A stretch of 64,000 nt of DNA, from the NCBI GenBank assembly GCA_040080145.1, contig JBEBJA010000067.1:74834-138833 (forward strand), in the 5' to 3' direction. Below the pieces are notes generated by a model that saw nothing but the letters and a program-made list of their open reading frames with translations, searched no databases and had not been told where the DNA came from. Each line of letters starts with the position of its first letter. Positions within the stretch are counted from its first letter, which is position 1. Positions 51,591-60,598 of the stretch are shown here, piece by piece. Origin of the DNA: JANXVY01 sp040080145 (lineage in GTDB: Bacteria; Pseudomonadota; Alphaproteobacteria; Rhizobiales; Hyphomicrobiaceae). The position numbers and the translations under genes are program-made.

Positions 51591-52073
51591 ATGTTTGAGC
51601 GCAATCGCGTCGACAATGCTTCGGTCATGACGGTGGCGGTCGAAATCTCGCTGGACGACGGCTCGACCGTGACGGGGCGTGCAGCGCTGCCGCAGTCGCG
51701 CGCCGTCCATAAGCTGCTCGATGGCCCGGACGCCTTCATCTTCATCGACCGGTTTGACGGCGAGAGCGCCTTTATCCCTAAGGCATCCATCAAAGCATTG
51801 AAGCTCGTTATGCCCACGCGGCTGCAGCCGCTCCACCTGCTGGTGACGGACGCGACACAGTTCGACCCTTACAAGGTGCTGGGGCTTGCCAAAGCCGCGT
51901 CCTGGGACGAGATCCGTGCCGCCTATCATGCCCTGACCAAGACCTACCATCCCGATCTGTTCGCCGCAGTCGCCCTGCCGCCGGAAGTCGCGCGCTACCT
52001 CGACAGCCGCACGAAGCAGCTCAACGCCGCCTTCCGCCTCCTCAAAGCCTCGAACGCCGCGACACGCGCTTAG
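51591..52073 (+). CDS. J-domain protein with N-terminal beta domain
   Basis: This 160-residue protein has a C-terminal J domain, FDPYKVLGLAKAASWDEIRAAYHALTKTYHPDLF, with the HPD tripeptide (about residue 122) that stimulates DnaK. The first 80 residues form a beta-rich domain with FIFIDRFDGESAFIPKASI and probably bind a client. The G/F and zinc regions of DnaJ are missing, so it is a type III co-chaperone. Either ATG 51591 or GTG 51582 may be the start. Its stop overlaps the convergent LysR gene. Confidence 0.82.
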   Translation: MFERNRVDNASVMTVAVEISLDDGSTVTGRAALPQSRAVHKLLDGPDAFIFIDRFDGESAFIPKASIKALKLVMPTRLQPLHLLVTDATQFDPYKVLGLAKAASWDEIRAAYHALTKTYHPDLFAAVALPPEVARYLDSRTKQLNAAFRLLKASNAATRA

Positions 52074-52933
52074 GTCGCCGCCAGTTTGCTCAGTCTGGCC
52101 GCCTCCTGCCGCAAGCCGTCCAAGATCGGCGCATAGGCGTCTTCATCGCGTGCTTCGGGATAGATCATGTAAACGGGATAGACGAAGCGCCTTGTCCGCT
52201 TGGGCTCCCGCAGCCGCCCCCGCGCCAGATGCGCTTTAACCATCCGGCGCGGGAAGTAAGCCGAGGCTTCGTTTGCCAGAATGTAATCGAGCCCCAATGC
52301 GCCAAGGTCCAGATTGAGCGCGGGATTAGTCATTTCCGGATAGGCAGCCGCATGGTCGAGCTGGAAGTCGATACCCCAGTCGATGAACACATAGTCCTGG
52401 CCCGTCCGCCGGCTCTGCGCCTTGGCGCTGGTTACGAGCACGAACTCTTCGTCGAACAGATGCTCGATCGTAAACCCGGGCAGTTGCACTGGCCGGTACA
52501 GAACGGCGAGATCGAGCGTGCCCTCAACAAGGCGCTGGGTGTGGGTAACCGACATGCCACCCGTTCCCGAGACCGCGATGTCGGGGATGTTGGTGCGCAG
52601 CCAAGCCACCCATCGCAGCAAGAAGCCGTCCCACAACACGTTGGGCGCACCCACAGACAGATGGTCGCGATGTTTGCCCGACAGACCAACTTCGAGCTGA
52701 GCGTGACGCCACAGCCGAACGAGCGCTAGCGCATGCTTGCGAAACTGTTCGCCCGCGGCCGTCAACTCGGCGCCAAGCCGTGAGCGCTCAAACAGCGGCC
52801 GTCCAAGCAGCTCCTCAAGCCCCTTAATGCGGGCTGAAACCGTTGATTGGGTCAAGTTCATCTTCCGCGCGGTATCAATGAACGATCCGGTTTCGGCGAC
52901 CATGAGGAAGGTGCGGGCGAGATTCACATCCAT
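52070..52933 (-). CDS. LysR-family transcriptional regulator
   Basis: This 287-residue regulator has the N-terminal winged helix MDVNLARTFLMVAETGSFIDTARKMNLTQSTVSARIKGLEELLGRPLFER (about residues 1-60) and an effector domain (about residues 90-285). ATG 52933 is preferred to an upstream TTG because it begins the helix directly. Its stop overlaps that of the convergent J-domain gene. The divergent neighbour is a tiny histone-like gene at 53116. No catabolic gene is nearby, so the target is unknown. Confidence 0.9.
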   Translation of the reverse strand: MDVNLARTFLMVAETGSFIDTARKMNLTQSTVSARIKGLEELLGRPLFERSRLGAELTAAGEQFRKHALALVRLWRHAQLEVGLSGKHRDHLSVGAPNVLWDGFLLRWVAWLRTNIPDIAVSGTGGMSVTHTQRLVEGTLDLAVLYRPVQLPGFTIEHLFDEEFVLVTSAKAQSRRTGQDYVFIDWGIDFQLDHAAAYPEMTNPALNLDLGALGLDYILANEASAYFPRRMVKAHLARGRLREPKRTRRFVYPVYMIYPEARDEDAYAPILDGLRQEAARLSKLAAT

Positions 52934-53115
52934 GACGTATGACCGCTGATGGGGATTGAACAATAGACCTATCGAAAATTTCGATAGGGGTCACCGGAAA
53001 AATCCGTTTGTGGGCGTTGTTGATTCCAAACATAGTCGCTGCAACCGACGGCGAGTCGGCCAAGTGAGTGAAAACCACGTCGCCGAGAGGCGCTCAAACC
53101 GAAGGAATTACGATC

Positions 53116-53244
53116 ATGAAGGCTCCCGCAAAGAAGCCCGCCGCCGCTGCCGCCAAGAAGCCCGCTGCCAAGGCTCCCGCCAAGGCTGCTGCAAAGGCCC
53201 CCGCGAAGGCTGCCGCCAAGAAGCCGGCTGCAAAGAAGAAGTAA
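53116..53244 (+). CDS. Tiny histone-H1-like Lys/Ala/Pro protein, 42 residues
   Basis: The frame from ATG 53116 to TAA 53242-53244 encodes MKAPAKKPAAAAAKKPAAKA, continues in the same pattern and ends AAKKPAAKKK. The composition is almost only Ala, Lys and Pro. GAAGGA lies ten bases upstream. It resembles bacterial H1-like nucleoid proteins and the C-terminal tail of TopA at 33597 in this window. It should bind DNA through its lysines. A longer open frame in another register covers the same DNA but has no family character. The next gene follows after 28 bases. Confidence 0.72.
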   Translation: MKAPAKKPAAAAAKKPAAKAPAKAAAKAPAKAAAKKPAAKKK

Positions 53245-53272
53245 TCAAACCTGTTTTGGGAGCTTAGGCGTC

Positions 53273-53563
53273 ATGCGTCTCCGGTTTGGTTTAGTCCTGT
53301 CAGTCACTCTTCTAGGTTCCGCTTCGGCATTTGCTGTGACGGTTACCAACAAGGATGACAAGGAACACAAACTCACCATCCTGGAAGGCGATGCCAAGCA
53401 AGAGCTTCAGTTAAAGCCGAGTGGCGTACTCGAAGGTGTCTGCCTCAAAGGCTGCACCATCCGGTTGGGAAGCAGCGAAGACGACGAATACGTCCTCGAA
53501 GGCCCCGAAGTGATTTCAATCGAGGACAGCAAACTCTACGACGACGCACCAGAGACCAAGTAA
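53273..53563 (+). CDS. Small exported protein of unknown function
   Basis: This 96-residue protein has a signal peptide (LRFGLVLSVTLLGSASAFA) and an acidic mature domain, VTVTNKDDKEHKLTILEGDAKQELQLKPSG, in which CLKGC (two cysteines) could form a disulfide or bind metal. TTAGG stands five bases before the ATG. I recall similar hypothetical proteins in rhizobia without assigned function. It follows the histone-like gene closely, so they may be co-transcribed. Confidence 0.75.
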   Translation: MRLRFGLVLSVTLLGSASAFAVTVTNKDDKEHKLTILEGDAKQELQLKPSGVLEGVCLKGCTIRLGSSEDDEYVLEGPEVISIEDSKLYDDAPETK

Positions 53564-53673
53564 GAGACTGCGCCAGACATCACGGCCTGGCCTCCCCCGT
53601 TTCAAGCTAGATCATCCGCTGTGAAGCCGTAGTAAAGCTCATTCAGGTTAAGACATCTCAGGTGAAGACACGT

Positions 53674-53704
53674 CAGCCCGGCACCTGCAAAGGTGACCGG
53701 GCTG
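53674..53704. terminator. Hairpin between convergent genes, probable terminator
   Basis: CAGCCCGGcACCT-gcaa-AGGTgaCCGGGCTG forms a long stem followed by TTCTA. It lies between the exported protein at 53273 and the end of lipB, where two transcripts converge. Confidence 0.7.
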
Positions 53705-53706
53705 TT

Positions 53707-54411
53707 CTATGTGCCATCGGCGTCTGATGCATCCACGGTGGCGACGCCGAAAACCCCCTCGAAGGTCGTGCGCAAAACCGCATCGACCTCACTCATGCTC
53801 ACCCGATGCCCCAACGCCGCCAGACTGGTCACCCCGTATTGCGAGATCCCGCACGGCACAATCCCGGAAAAATGCGCCAGATCTGGCGCAACATTCAGCG
53901 CCACGCCGTGATAACTAACCCCGCGACTGACCCGTACGCCGAGCGCTGCAATCTTATCCTCAACTTTGTTGCCGCGCGCATCGCGATGCGTCACCCAAAC
54001 CCCCACGCGATCTGGCCGCACTTCGCCCGCCACGCCGAACACAGCCAGCGTCTCGATCAACCACTGCTCAAGTTGATGCACATAGGCGCGAACGTCTCCG
54101 CCTCGCGCCTTGAGATCGAGCATGACATATCCGATGCGCTGCCCTGGACCGTGATAGGTGTACTGCCCGCCGCGACCCGTTGTGTGAACGGGAAACCGCT
54201 CTGGGTCGATGAGATCGGCAGGATTTGCACTCGTCCCCGCCGTGTAAAGGGCTGCATGTTCCAGCAACCAGACCAGCTCGCGTGCTTGTCCACAGGAAAT
54301 GAGACGCGCGCGCTCCTCCATGAATGCAACAGCGCGCTGATAGCCTACCGGCTCAGGGCTCTTCATCCAATCCGCTGGATTGGTCTTCAATGTGTGGGTC
54401 TGTCCGTTCAT
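53707..54411 (-). CDS. lipB: Octanoyl-[acyl-carrier-protein] transferase
   Basis: This 234-residue enzyme transfers octanoyl groups from ACP to lipoyl domains, upstream of LipA. Motifs are VWLLEHAALYTAGTSA, HTTGRGGQYTYHGPGQ with the conserved RGG...HGPGQ, and the C-terminal KIAALGVRVSRGVSYHGVALNV with the catalytic Lys. ATG 54411 is preferred because an earlier frame start is only a low-complexity extension. The cysteine in VPCGI completes the Cys/Lys catalytic pair. lipA is 44 kb away, so the two are not in one operon here. Confidence 0.94.
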   Translation of the reverse strand: MNGQTHTLKTNPADWMKSPEPVGYQRAVAFMEERARLISCGQARELVWLLEHAALYTAGTSANPADLIDPERFPVHTTGRGGQYTYHGPGQRIGYVMLDLKARGGDVRAYVHQLEQWLIETLAVFGVAGEVRPDRVGVWVTHRDARGNKVEDKIAALGVRVSRGVSYHGVALNVAPDLAHFSGIVPCGISQYGVTSLAALGHRVSMSEVDAVLRTTFEGVFGVATVDASDADGT

Positions 54412-54547
54412 TTTGCCCGCGTATTTTCGCCACGTCCGGTCGGGAGAAATACTACCCCAAATCGAGCACGTTGGCGCTTGCCTTTGCTCGCGGCCTCTGT
54501 TACTCCGCACCTTCTCCAATCACGAGGCGCCTTGCTTCGTGCGGTTC

Positions 54548-54632
54548 GCGGTCATGGCGGAATTGGTAGACGCACTACCTTGAGGTGGTAGCGCCGAAAG
54601 GCGTGGAAGTTCGAGTCTTCTTGACCGCACCA
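54548..54632 (+). tRNA. tRNA-Leu (GAG anticodon)
   Basis: This 85-base class II tRNA has acceptor GCGGTCA / TGACCGC, anticodon stem CTACC/GGTAG with loop TTGAGGT (anticodon GAG), a variable arm GCGCCGAAAGGCGT and a T arm GAAG-TTCGAGT-CTTC. The 3' CCA is encoded. Confidence 0.96.
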
Positions 54633-54686
54633 ACCCTTCCATTCGATGGGCAACCCTTTTTTTCAAAGGGCGACCCTTCCATTCGA
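54633..54686 (+). repeat. Direct repeat and hairpin downstream of tRNA-Leu
   Basis: ACCCTTCCATTCGA occurs at 54633-54646 and again at 54673-54686, exactly 40 bases apart. Between them CCCTTT-ttttc-AAAGGG can fold with a T-rich loop. It may take part in tRNA 3' end formation. Confidence 0.65.
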
Positions 54687-54905
54687 AGGATGAGACGAAT
54701 TGGTTCCAGATAGATCGCAGCAAGATCATCAACGGCCATGTTCCTGAGGGAATGAAGCTCCAAGGTGTGGCGGCAGCTTGTGCACCAAGCCCGCAGAGCT
54801 TATGCCGCCCGGTCAGCTCTTTTGCCAGCATCGTCAGCCGTCTATACTCAGTGCCAGCCGGTCGCGTCCTTGCGGCTCCGCCCTATCAAGGAGGACTATT
54901 TCCGC

Positions 54906-55943
54906 ATGGAGATCGTGATCGAATCGCGGGCGGGGACGTGCCCGTTCACCTGCGAACCCGGTGAAAAGATCCTCTTCGCGGGCCTCCGTGCCGGTCTGAC
55001 CCTGCCCTACGATTGTGCAACCGGAACATGCGGCATGTGCAAAGCCCGCGTCCGCAGTGGCACCGTCGAAACGATATGGCCGCAAGCCCCAGCTCTCGCC
55101 AAATTGCAGCCTGGCAAGGGCGACATCCTCATGTGCCAGTCGCGCGCCACGAGCAACGCCGTTCTGCGCGTGCCAGGAAGTGTTGTGCTCTCACAGAGCG
55201 GGCCTCTGCCGCGCTATGGTTCGGGCCGTGTCCATAACGTAGAATTGCTGACGGATGACGTGATGCATTTCGAGCTGGCGCTTCCTTCGCCCATGACCTT
55301 CGATGCCGGCCAGTTTGTTGTGCTGACAGCGCCGGGCATCAACGGTGCACGCGCCTATTCGATGGTGAACCATGCCCTGGAAGCCAGCACGCTCGAACTG
55401 GTCATAAAGAAGAAGATCGGTGGCGGCCTATCGGAATGGCTGTTTGAGGCGGATCGCACTGGCCTTGAACTTGGCGTGTTCGGACCACTCGGCCGGGCGA
55501 CCTTCCGGCCGGAAAATGACCGCGACTTCGTTTGTATCGCAGGCGGTTCAGGCATCGCGGGCATCCTCTCAATCCTGGAACGTGCCACAGCTGCCGGCCA
55601 CTTTCAAAACCATAAGGGCCGCGTATTCTTCGGCGTCCGCGCCTTGCGTGACGGCTTCTACCTCGACCGCTTTTCCCGCCTCGTCATCCAATCTAATGGC
55701 GCACTTGAAGTCATTCTCGCCTTGTCACATGAGGTGGTTGAAGGTCTGGTCCATCCCCAATTTGCGGCGATCCAAATTGCGTCTGGTTTCGTCCATGACG
55801 TCGCCGATGCGCGGCTCGAAGCCGACTGTAGGACCGTGACCACCTTCGTTGCCGGCCCGCCGCCAATGGTCGACGGCGCAATTCGGGTTCTCTTAGGCCA
55901 CGGTGTTCCGTCAACCCAAATCCGCTACGACAAGTTCGGCTAA
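54906..55943 (+). CDS. Ferredoxin-type flavin reductase (oxygenase reductase-like)
   Basis: This 345-residue reductase combines an N-terminal plant-type 2Fe-2S ferredoxin domain (CATGTCGMC, C-x4-C-x2-C, and LMCQS) with a FAD domain (RAYSMVNH) and an NAD(P)H domain (CIAGGSGIAGILSILERA). Such proteins feed electrons to mono- or dioxygenases and to phenol-hydroxylase-type enzymes. AAGGAGG lies ten bases before ATG 54906. No oxygenase is in the window; the partner may be elsewhere, or the cytochrome c encoded next may be the acceptor. Confidence 0.88.
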   Translation: MEIVIESRAGTCPFTCEPGEKILFAGLRAGLTLPYDCATGTCGMCKARVRSGTVETIWPQAPALAKLQPGKGDILMCQSRATSNAVLRVPGSVVLSQSGPLPRYGSGRVHNVELLTDDVMHFELALPSPMTFDAGQFVVLTAPGINGARAYSMVNHALEASTLELVIKKKIGGGLSEWLFEADRTGLELGVFGPLGRATFRPENDRDFVCIAGGSGIAGILSILERATAAGHFQNHKGRVFFGVRALRDGFYLDRFSRLVIQSNGALEVILALSHEVVEGLVHPQFAAIQIASGFVHDVADARLEADCRTVTTFVAGPPPMVDGAIRVLLGHGVPSTQIRYDKFG

Positions 55944-56029
55944 CACACGCGAATTGACCGCGCGCAAGGGGCACCCATCTTGACCCGGTAGTCTGGCTGA
56001 TGGATAGAATCGGACCAAAAAGGCTTCGC

Positions 56030-56404
56030 ATGCCCATCTCTCGACAAGCCTTGGCGGTCATTCTGCTCGTCAGCACCGCTTGTGCGGCTCAAGGCAACTC
56101 AAGCCAAGCTGATCGCGTTTCCCGCGGCCGCGATTTGGCCCAAGCCCACTGCAGCGTCTGCCATGCCGTCACAGAGAGCGACCCAAGCCCGGCGTGGGTC
56201 AACTCAAATACGCCCTTCCGCCGCCTTTATGAGCGCTATCCCATAGCCATGCTGCAGGACGCGGCCGCCACCGGCTTGATTTCGGGACATGATGAAATGC
56301 CAGGCTTCGCGTTCGCACTCGAAGACATCGCGGCTCTGCTCGCATATATTGACAGCTTGGCCCCGGACAAGCCTGCCTACCTAAAGAAAACCCAGCCTCA
56401 ATAA
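56030..56404 (+). CDS. Periplasmic c-type cytochrome
   Basis: This 124-residue protein has a signal peptide (MPISRQALAVILLVSTACAAQ), the haem site CSVCH (about residue 41), and a likely Met axial ligand in HDEMPGFAF (about residue 90). It is a small class I cytochrome c acting in periplasmic electron transfer. ATG 56030 is preferred to ATG 56000 because AAGG stands six bases upstream and the signal peptide begins there. It follows the ferredoxin-type reductase on the same strand after 86 bases, suggesting an operon. Confidence 0.88.
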   Translation: MPISRQALAVILLVSTACAAQGNSSQADRVSRGRDLAQAHCSVCHAVTESDPSPAWVNSNTPFRRLYERYPIAMLQDAAATGLISGHDEMPGFAFALEDIAALLAYIDSLAPDKPAYLKKTQPQ

Positions 56405-56465
56405 AAGATCCAAAGGCCGCTGAAGTACGCCCCTAACCCAATCGAAAATAACGATGTGTCGATGC

Positions 56466-57539
56466 TTACTTGTTGGGAACGGCGACCGTCGTCGCCCAGT
56501 TTCCGGCAGCCTCCGACCGTGCCGCCCAGCCGCGCACAGCGGTCTTGGCGGAGGCCACCTTCGTCGGTGAAGGGACAGACTTGCCGTCAGGGCGCAGACG
56601 TGCGGCTGGCGCAATCTCCGTGACCGCCAAGGAGTCGCCTGACATATCGCCCGGCTTTACTAATCCATAAAACGGCACCAGCGTCGACGCTGCGGCAGCC
56701 TTCTGCGACTTGGCCAGAATTGGCGCGAGCTTGGCGACCAGATCGGGTTGCGGCTCGACAGCACCCTTTGCGCGCATATGCACGACTTTGTACCCGCGAG
56801 CATGAAGCTCCGCCAGGAAGCGGGGAAGCATACGAGCCGTCGCGGGCTTGATGTCGTGGAACAGCACGATCCCGCCCTTCTTCAACTCAAGCTCTTTCAA
56901 TACGCCCGCGAGCAACCGGTCGGGGTCTGAGATGTAGCTGTCGTTGGAGACGGTATCGACGGTGAAAGAAGCAATCCCGCGCCCCTGCAAATGCTTGAGC
57001 ATAGGGCCGCTATCGCTCAACCCCGGAAACCGGAAGAACGGCGCGACCGGCTGACCCGCAGCCATCGTGACGGCGGCATGGCCCTTTTCAATCTCTTCGT
57101 TCGCCTTCTCAAGCGAAAGCCGCTTGAGGTTTAGCGGATGCGACCACGTATGAGAGCCAATCGTATGCCCGCGCTCGATGATAGTTTTGACTGTCGCGGG
57201 GTAGGCGAGCGCCATCCGGCCCACGGAGAAGAACGTCGCTTTGGTGCAATACCGGTCCAGTGTATCGAGGATCGCGCGCGTCACGGTTGGCATCGGGCCG
57301 TCGTCAAACGTCAGCACGACTTCCTTAGGCTCAAGAAACCGCGCCTCGCGGCTCTGCGTTGAAATCGACCCAAACAGCGCACCGGTCGACGTGTTGATCT
57401 CGACGATGCGTGAAACGCCAAGCGCTTGGCCGGTGGCAGCGCACGCCTGAAGACCATTCGCGTCTGCCGGGGCAGTGACGCTGCCTCCTGCCACGCCGAT
57501 CAAAGCAACAACGCTCGCAAATCCAGCCATCAATCGCAT
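56466..57539 (-). CDS. Polysaccharide deacetylase family protein (first of two)
   Basis: This 357-residue exported NodB-homology enzyme has a signal peptide (MAGFASVVALIGVAGGSVTAPADA). The deacetylase domain has VVLTFDDGPMPTV (catalytic and metal Asp pair), the metal-binding HTWSHP, FRFPG and GIVLFHDIKPATARML. Its C-terminal region is Ala/Lys-rich. It removes N- or O-acetyl groups from polysaccharide, such as peptidoglycan or chitin-like polymer, in the periplasm. A paralogue precedes it on the same strand. Confidence 0.88.
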   Translation of the reverse strand: MRLMAGFASVVALIGVAGGSVTAPADANGLQACAATGQALGVSRIVEINTSTGALFGSISTQSREARFLEPKEVVLTFDDGPMPTVTRAILDTLDRYCTKATFFSVGRMALAYPATVKTIIERGHTIGSHTWSHPLNLKRLSLEKANEEIEKGHAAVTMAAGQPVAPFFRFPGLSDSGPMLKHLQGRGIASFTVDTVSNDSYISDPDRLLAGVLKELELKKGGIVLFHDIKPATARMLPRFLAELHARGYKVVHMRAKGAVEPQPDLVAKLAPILAKSQKAAAASTLVPFYGLVKPGDMSGDSLAVTEIAPAARLRPDGKSVPSPTKVASAKTAVRGWAARSEAAGNWATTVAVPNK

Positions 57540-57795
57540 CGGTGCAACCCTGAATCGTTTGCCGCAAGACCACTACAGACGGCCAAGTTTCCTAGACGCT
57601 CGCTCAAAAAACGAAACAAATCATTAAGTTGAGTTAAGGCGCGCGATCAGTTGTTAACAAATCGAGCCCCGTTGACCGCATCTGCAGTAGCAATGATTCG
57701 GCTGGCCACCTCAAGGCGAAGACGTGGCCGAGATGCGGCAATACCCGACACCTATCGGTAAACTGAGAAAAAACCGCCAGTCATAAACCTTCACA

Positions 57796-59043
57796 TCAAA
57801 AGTTGAACAACTTCGTCGCCCAGTCGAAATCGCCACTTGGCTGCGGAGCAGGTTTTGGGCGGACCGCAGACGTTGTAATTGGCGCGGGCTTTGTTGCGAC
57901 GACGCCCCACGGCAGCATCTCTTCTGGCTCGGCGGCAGGTGCCGGAACCTTGCCCGCCGCCTTTTGCGCTGCCTCGCCTCCAGCCATTGGCCACACGATA
58001 GACCGCGACGCCAGCGGATCGGCACTCGCAATCGTCGACTTGCGCGCCATTTCCTTATCCGCAATGGCGTCAAACTCAGGCAGCGTCGTGACCTGGGCTG
58101 TGGACGTCATATGCACGACTTTGAATCCGCGTGCTTTCAACTCATCGAGCAAACCGCCGAGTGCTCCAGCCGTCGCAGGCTGGATGTCGTGGAACAAGAT
58201 GATCCCCTTCTTCTTGTGCTCCAGCTGAGACAACACGTTGCGATAGACGTGCGCGGGGTCTTTCGAGCGATAGTCGTTGGAATCGACTTCAATGGAAAAC
58301 ACCCCGATCTTGCGGCTACGCAAGTAGTCGAGCATCGGCTTTGGCGAGCTCAAATAGGGGAAGCGGAAGAACGGCGATACCGGTTGGCCAAGCGCCTTGC
58401 TCACCGCGCTGACGCCGAGTTCGATCTCGCCCCGCGCCCGCGTTTGGCTCGTCTTTCGCACGTCCATATGCGACCAGGTATGCGTTCCGATCGTGTGCCC
58501 CCGTTTGGCGGTCTCGCGCACCAAGGCTGGATCAGACAGCGCCATCCGCCCGACGACAAAGAACGTCGCCTTTGTGCAATGCGCCTCGAGTGCTTTCAGA
58601 ACCGGCACCGTGTAAGGCCGCAGCGGGCCATCGTCGAACGTCAATACGACTTCGCCGTCTTGCAGGAATTCAATGTCTTTGAACTGCTGATGACCGTAGC
58701 GCGGACCCGTGCTGGCATCTATGGCTTGCTCGCGAACGACACCGATTGCCCCCGCGCTGCCGCAACCCTTCGCACTGACCGGTGCAGCCCGCTTCGGGGC
58801 CGGCTTCGCGGTGGGCTTTGGAACCTGTAGTCCTGCCTGCGCCGATCCAGCCCCGCCCGTCTGTGGATTGGCGATCATAGCCCGCGCAGGTGTGACGCCC
58901 GTGTTACCAGGGACACTTTGCGCAAATGCTGCAATGCCGCCAATGCCCGACGCCGCCATCAAAAGCAGCGCCGCAACGGGGAGCGTTGACTGGCGTCGCG
59001 CACGAGCCGCAGCCTCAGACATTGGTGTCGGTTCAGTTTTCAT
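57796..59043 (-). CDS. Polysaccharide deacetylase family protein (second of two)
   Basis: This 415-residue exported paralogue has a signal or anchor segment (LPVAALLLMAASGIGGIAAFA), a Pro/Ala-rich linker (residues 40-95) and the NodB-like domain with VVLTFDDGPLRPY, HTWSHM, FRFPY and GIILFHDIQPATAGAL. Motifs and spacing are almost those of the gene at 56466, so the pair arose by duplication. The 256-base gap to the next gene downstream shows no gene. Confidence 0.88.
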   Translation of the reverse strand: MKTEPTPMSEAAARARRQSTLPVAALLLMAASGIGGIAAFAQSVPGNTGVTPARAMIANPQTGGAGSAQAGLQVPKPTAKPAPKRAAPVSAKGCGSAGAIGVVREQAIDASTGPRYGHQQFKDIEFLQDGEVVLTFDDGPLRPYTVPVLKALEAHCTKATFFVVGRMALSDPALVRETAKRGHTIGTHTWSHMDVRKTSQTRARGEIELGVSAVSKALGQPVSPFFRFPYLSSPKPMLDYLRSRKIGVFSIEVDSNDYRSKDPAHVYRNVLSQLEHKKKGIILFHDIQPATAGALGGLLDELKARGFKVVHMTSTAQVTTLPEFDAIADKEMARKSTIASADPLASRSIVWPMAGGEAAQKAAGKVPAPAAEPEEMLPWGVVATKPAPITTSAVRPKPAPQPSGDFDWATKLFNF

Positions 59044-59153
59044 GCAGCCTTATAATCCACCTCTCGCTGATGGCAAACCCATGCAGCGCAACTGTGGCAA
59101 CACGGCGCTTAGTCAGACACATTCGCCACACGAGCGCTGATCTAAATCAGTGT

Positions 59154-60467
59154 TCAGCTCGTCGGCGTATCGAGCTTGCGGGTTAAGTTTTCGAACTCCT
59201 TACGCAATTCCTCATTGCGGAAAATCTGCTCGAAGGTTGGCGCTTCGAGCTTCTGCAACGCTTCAAACGACTGCGCGCTGTCTTTCATGAGATTGCGCAG
59301 TTGGAAGCTGGCTTCCACTGTCTCGTAAGTGTTGTCGGCGATCCGCAGATCATGAGCGGCTTTGAGCCGGGCCTTGGCAAGCTGCTCGCGCTGCTGGCTC
59401 AGGTATCTCTTGTAACTCTTGGCAGCGTCCTCCGCGAGCTTTTGGGCGTCGCGGTTTGCTTCAAGCGCGCGCTTCTGGTCGGGCCGGTTCTCGGCCCGCA
59501 TGAGTTCGCCAGTCTTGGTCCGCGCAGCCTGGATATCCTTCAAAATCGCATCCAGCTTCGGCCCATAATTGGTATCAATCTTCGCAATCGTGGCGTCCTG
59601 CGACTGCACCAGCATGGCAAACAGCGCTGCATGCATGGCAAAATACTTACGCGACGCATTGAGGTTGTCGCCGCTCGACGCCATCAGCTTGCCAAGCTGG
59701 CCGTCAATCACCTTGGCGGCGTTGAACACCGCGACGAGCCGCACGAGATCGCCCGACAGCACGCTGTCGAGCAACAAATCGACCTGTTCGGGTGTCAGTT
59801 TGAGTCCGGAGTTCTGCAACCCGGTGACGATCTCTGCCTTTGCAGCCTTTATCTCGGCCCTGTTGAGCTCGATCTTCTTGCCCAACTCGACAATCTGCGC
59901 GCCCAGGCTGTCCACGGTGTCGGTCAGCACGCCGGGTAACATCCCGTCCTTCGGCGCGGCGATCTGCTTTTCCTTTGCCTTCGTGATCTGCTCGTCGATG
60001 TCACGGATATTTTTGCGCAGACCCTCGATCTTCTTCTGCGTATCGACGACCGGTACATCGGTGACGACACCAAGTGCAGCATTGAGCAGTGCCTGGACCT
60101 TCACATCGCGATCTTCGCGCGTTTCGGTGAAGAACGGCGGAATGACGAACTCATCCTTGCCGGGCAGCTTTTTGCCTTCGCTACGCTGCTTGGCCGTGTC
60201 CTGCAGGATCGCATCGACGGCTGCCATCAGTTTGCGTGCGGCCTCAAATGCAGCGTCGCCCTCGCGCGGATCGGCGGCAACCGCAGCTGCAGCAGGGGCA
60301 CCCGCCGCAGCATTGGGAACGAGTGCCTTTGGCTCGGTCTTGTTGATAAGGTCGGCAATACCGTCCCGGCGTGCCGATTGCGCGGATAATCCAGAAGGAG
60401 CCATCAGCACGGCAGCCAATGCTCCCGCACGTACGGCATTAGCCCAATGATTATTGCCCCAGATCAT
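59154..60467 (-). CDS. Exported coiled-coil protein of unknown function
   Basis: This 437-residue protein has a signal peptide (ANAVRAGALAAVLMAPSGLSAQ) and long helical, heptad-like regions (for example IEGLRKNIRDIDEQITKAKEKQIAAPK and LGAQIVELGKKIELNRAEIKAAKAEIV). It is rich in Lys and Glu and has no cysteines. ATG 60467 was chosen because the signal peptide begins there and AAAGGG precedes it. It precedes the two deacetylase genes on the same strand and may form a periplasmic scaffold for them. The family is not recognised. Confidence 0.78.
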   Translation of the reverse strand: MIWGNNHWANAVRAGALAAVLMAPSGLSAQSARRDGIADLINKTEPKALVPNAAAGAPAAAAVAADPREGDAAFEAARKLMAAVDAILQDTAKQRSEGKKLPGKDEFVIPPFFTETREDRDVKVQALLNAALGVVTDVPVVDTQKKIEGLRKNIRDIDEQITKAKEKQIAAPKDGMLPGVLTDTVDSLGAQIVELGKKIELNRAEIKAAKAEIVTGLQNSGLKLTPEQVDLLLDSVLSGDLVRLVAVFNAAKVIDGQLGKLMASSGDNLNASRKYFAMHAALFAMLVQSQDATIAKIDTNYGPKLDAILKDIQAARTKTGELMRAENRPDQKRALEANRDAQKLAEDAAKSYKRYLSQQREQLAKARLKAAHDLRIADNTYETVEASFQLRNLMKDSAQSFEALQKLEAPTFEQIFRNEELRKEFENLTRKLDTPTS

Positions 60468-60598
60468 GACGTCCAGCCCTTTGCGGTCATCCGGCCAATT
60501 ACTCTCAGCGCGCGAGAAAGCCCTCAATTTAGGGCGAATCGATGTTTCCAGCCTGCACGTTACACCGCCCGGCGCGGTACAGGTCTTAAACGCCTCAA

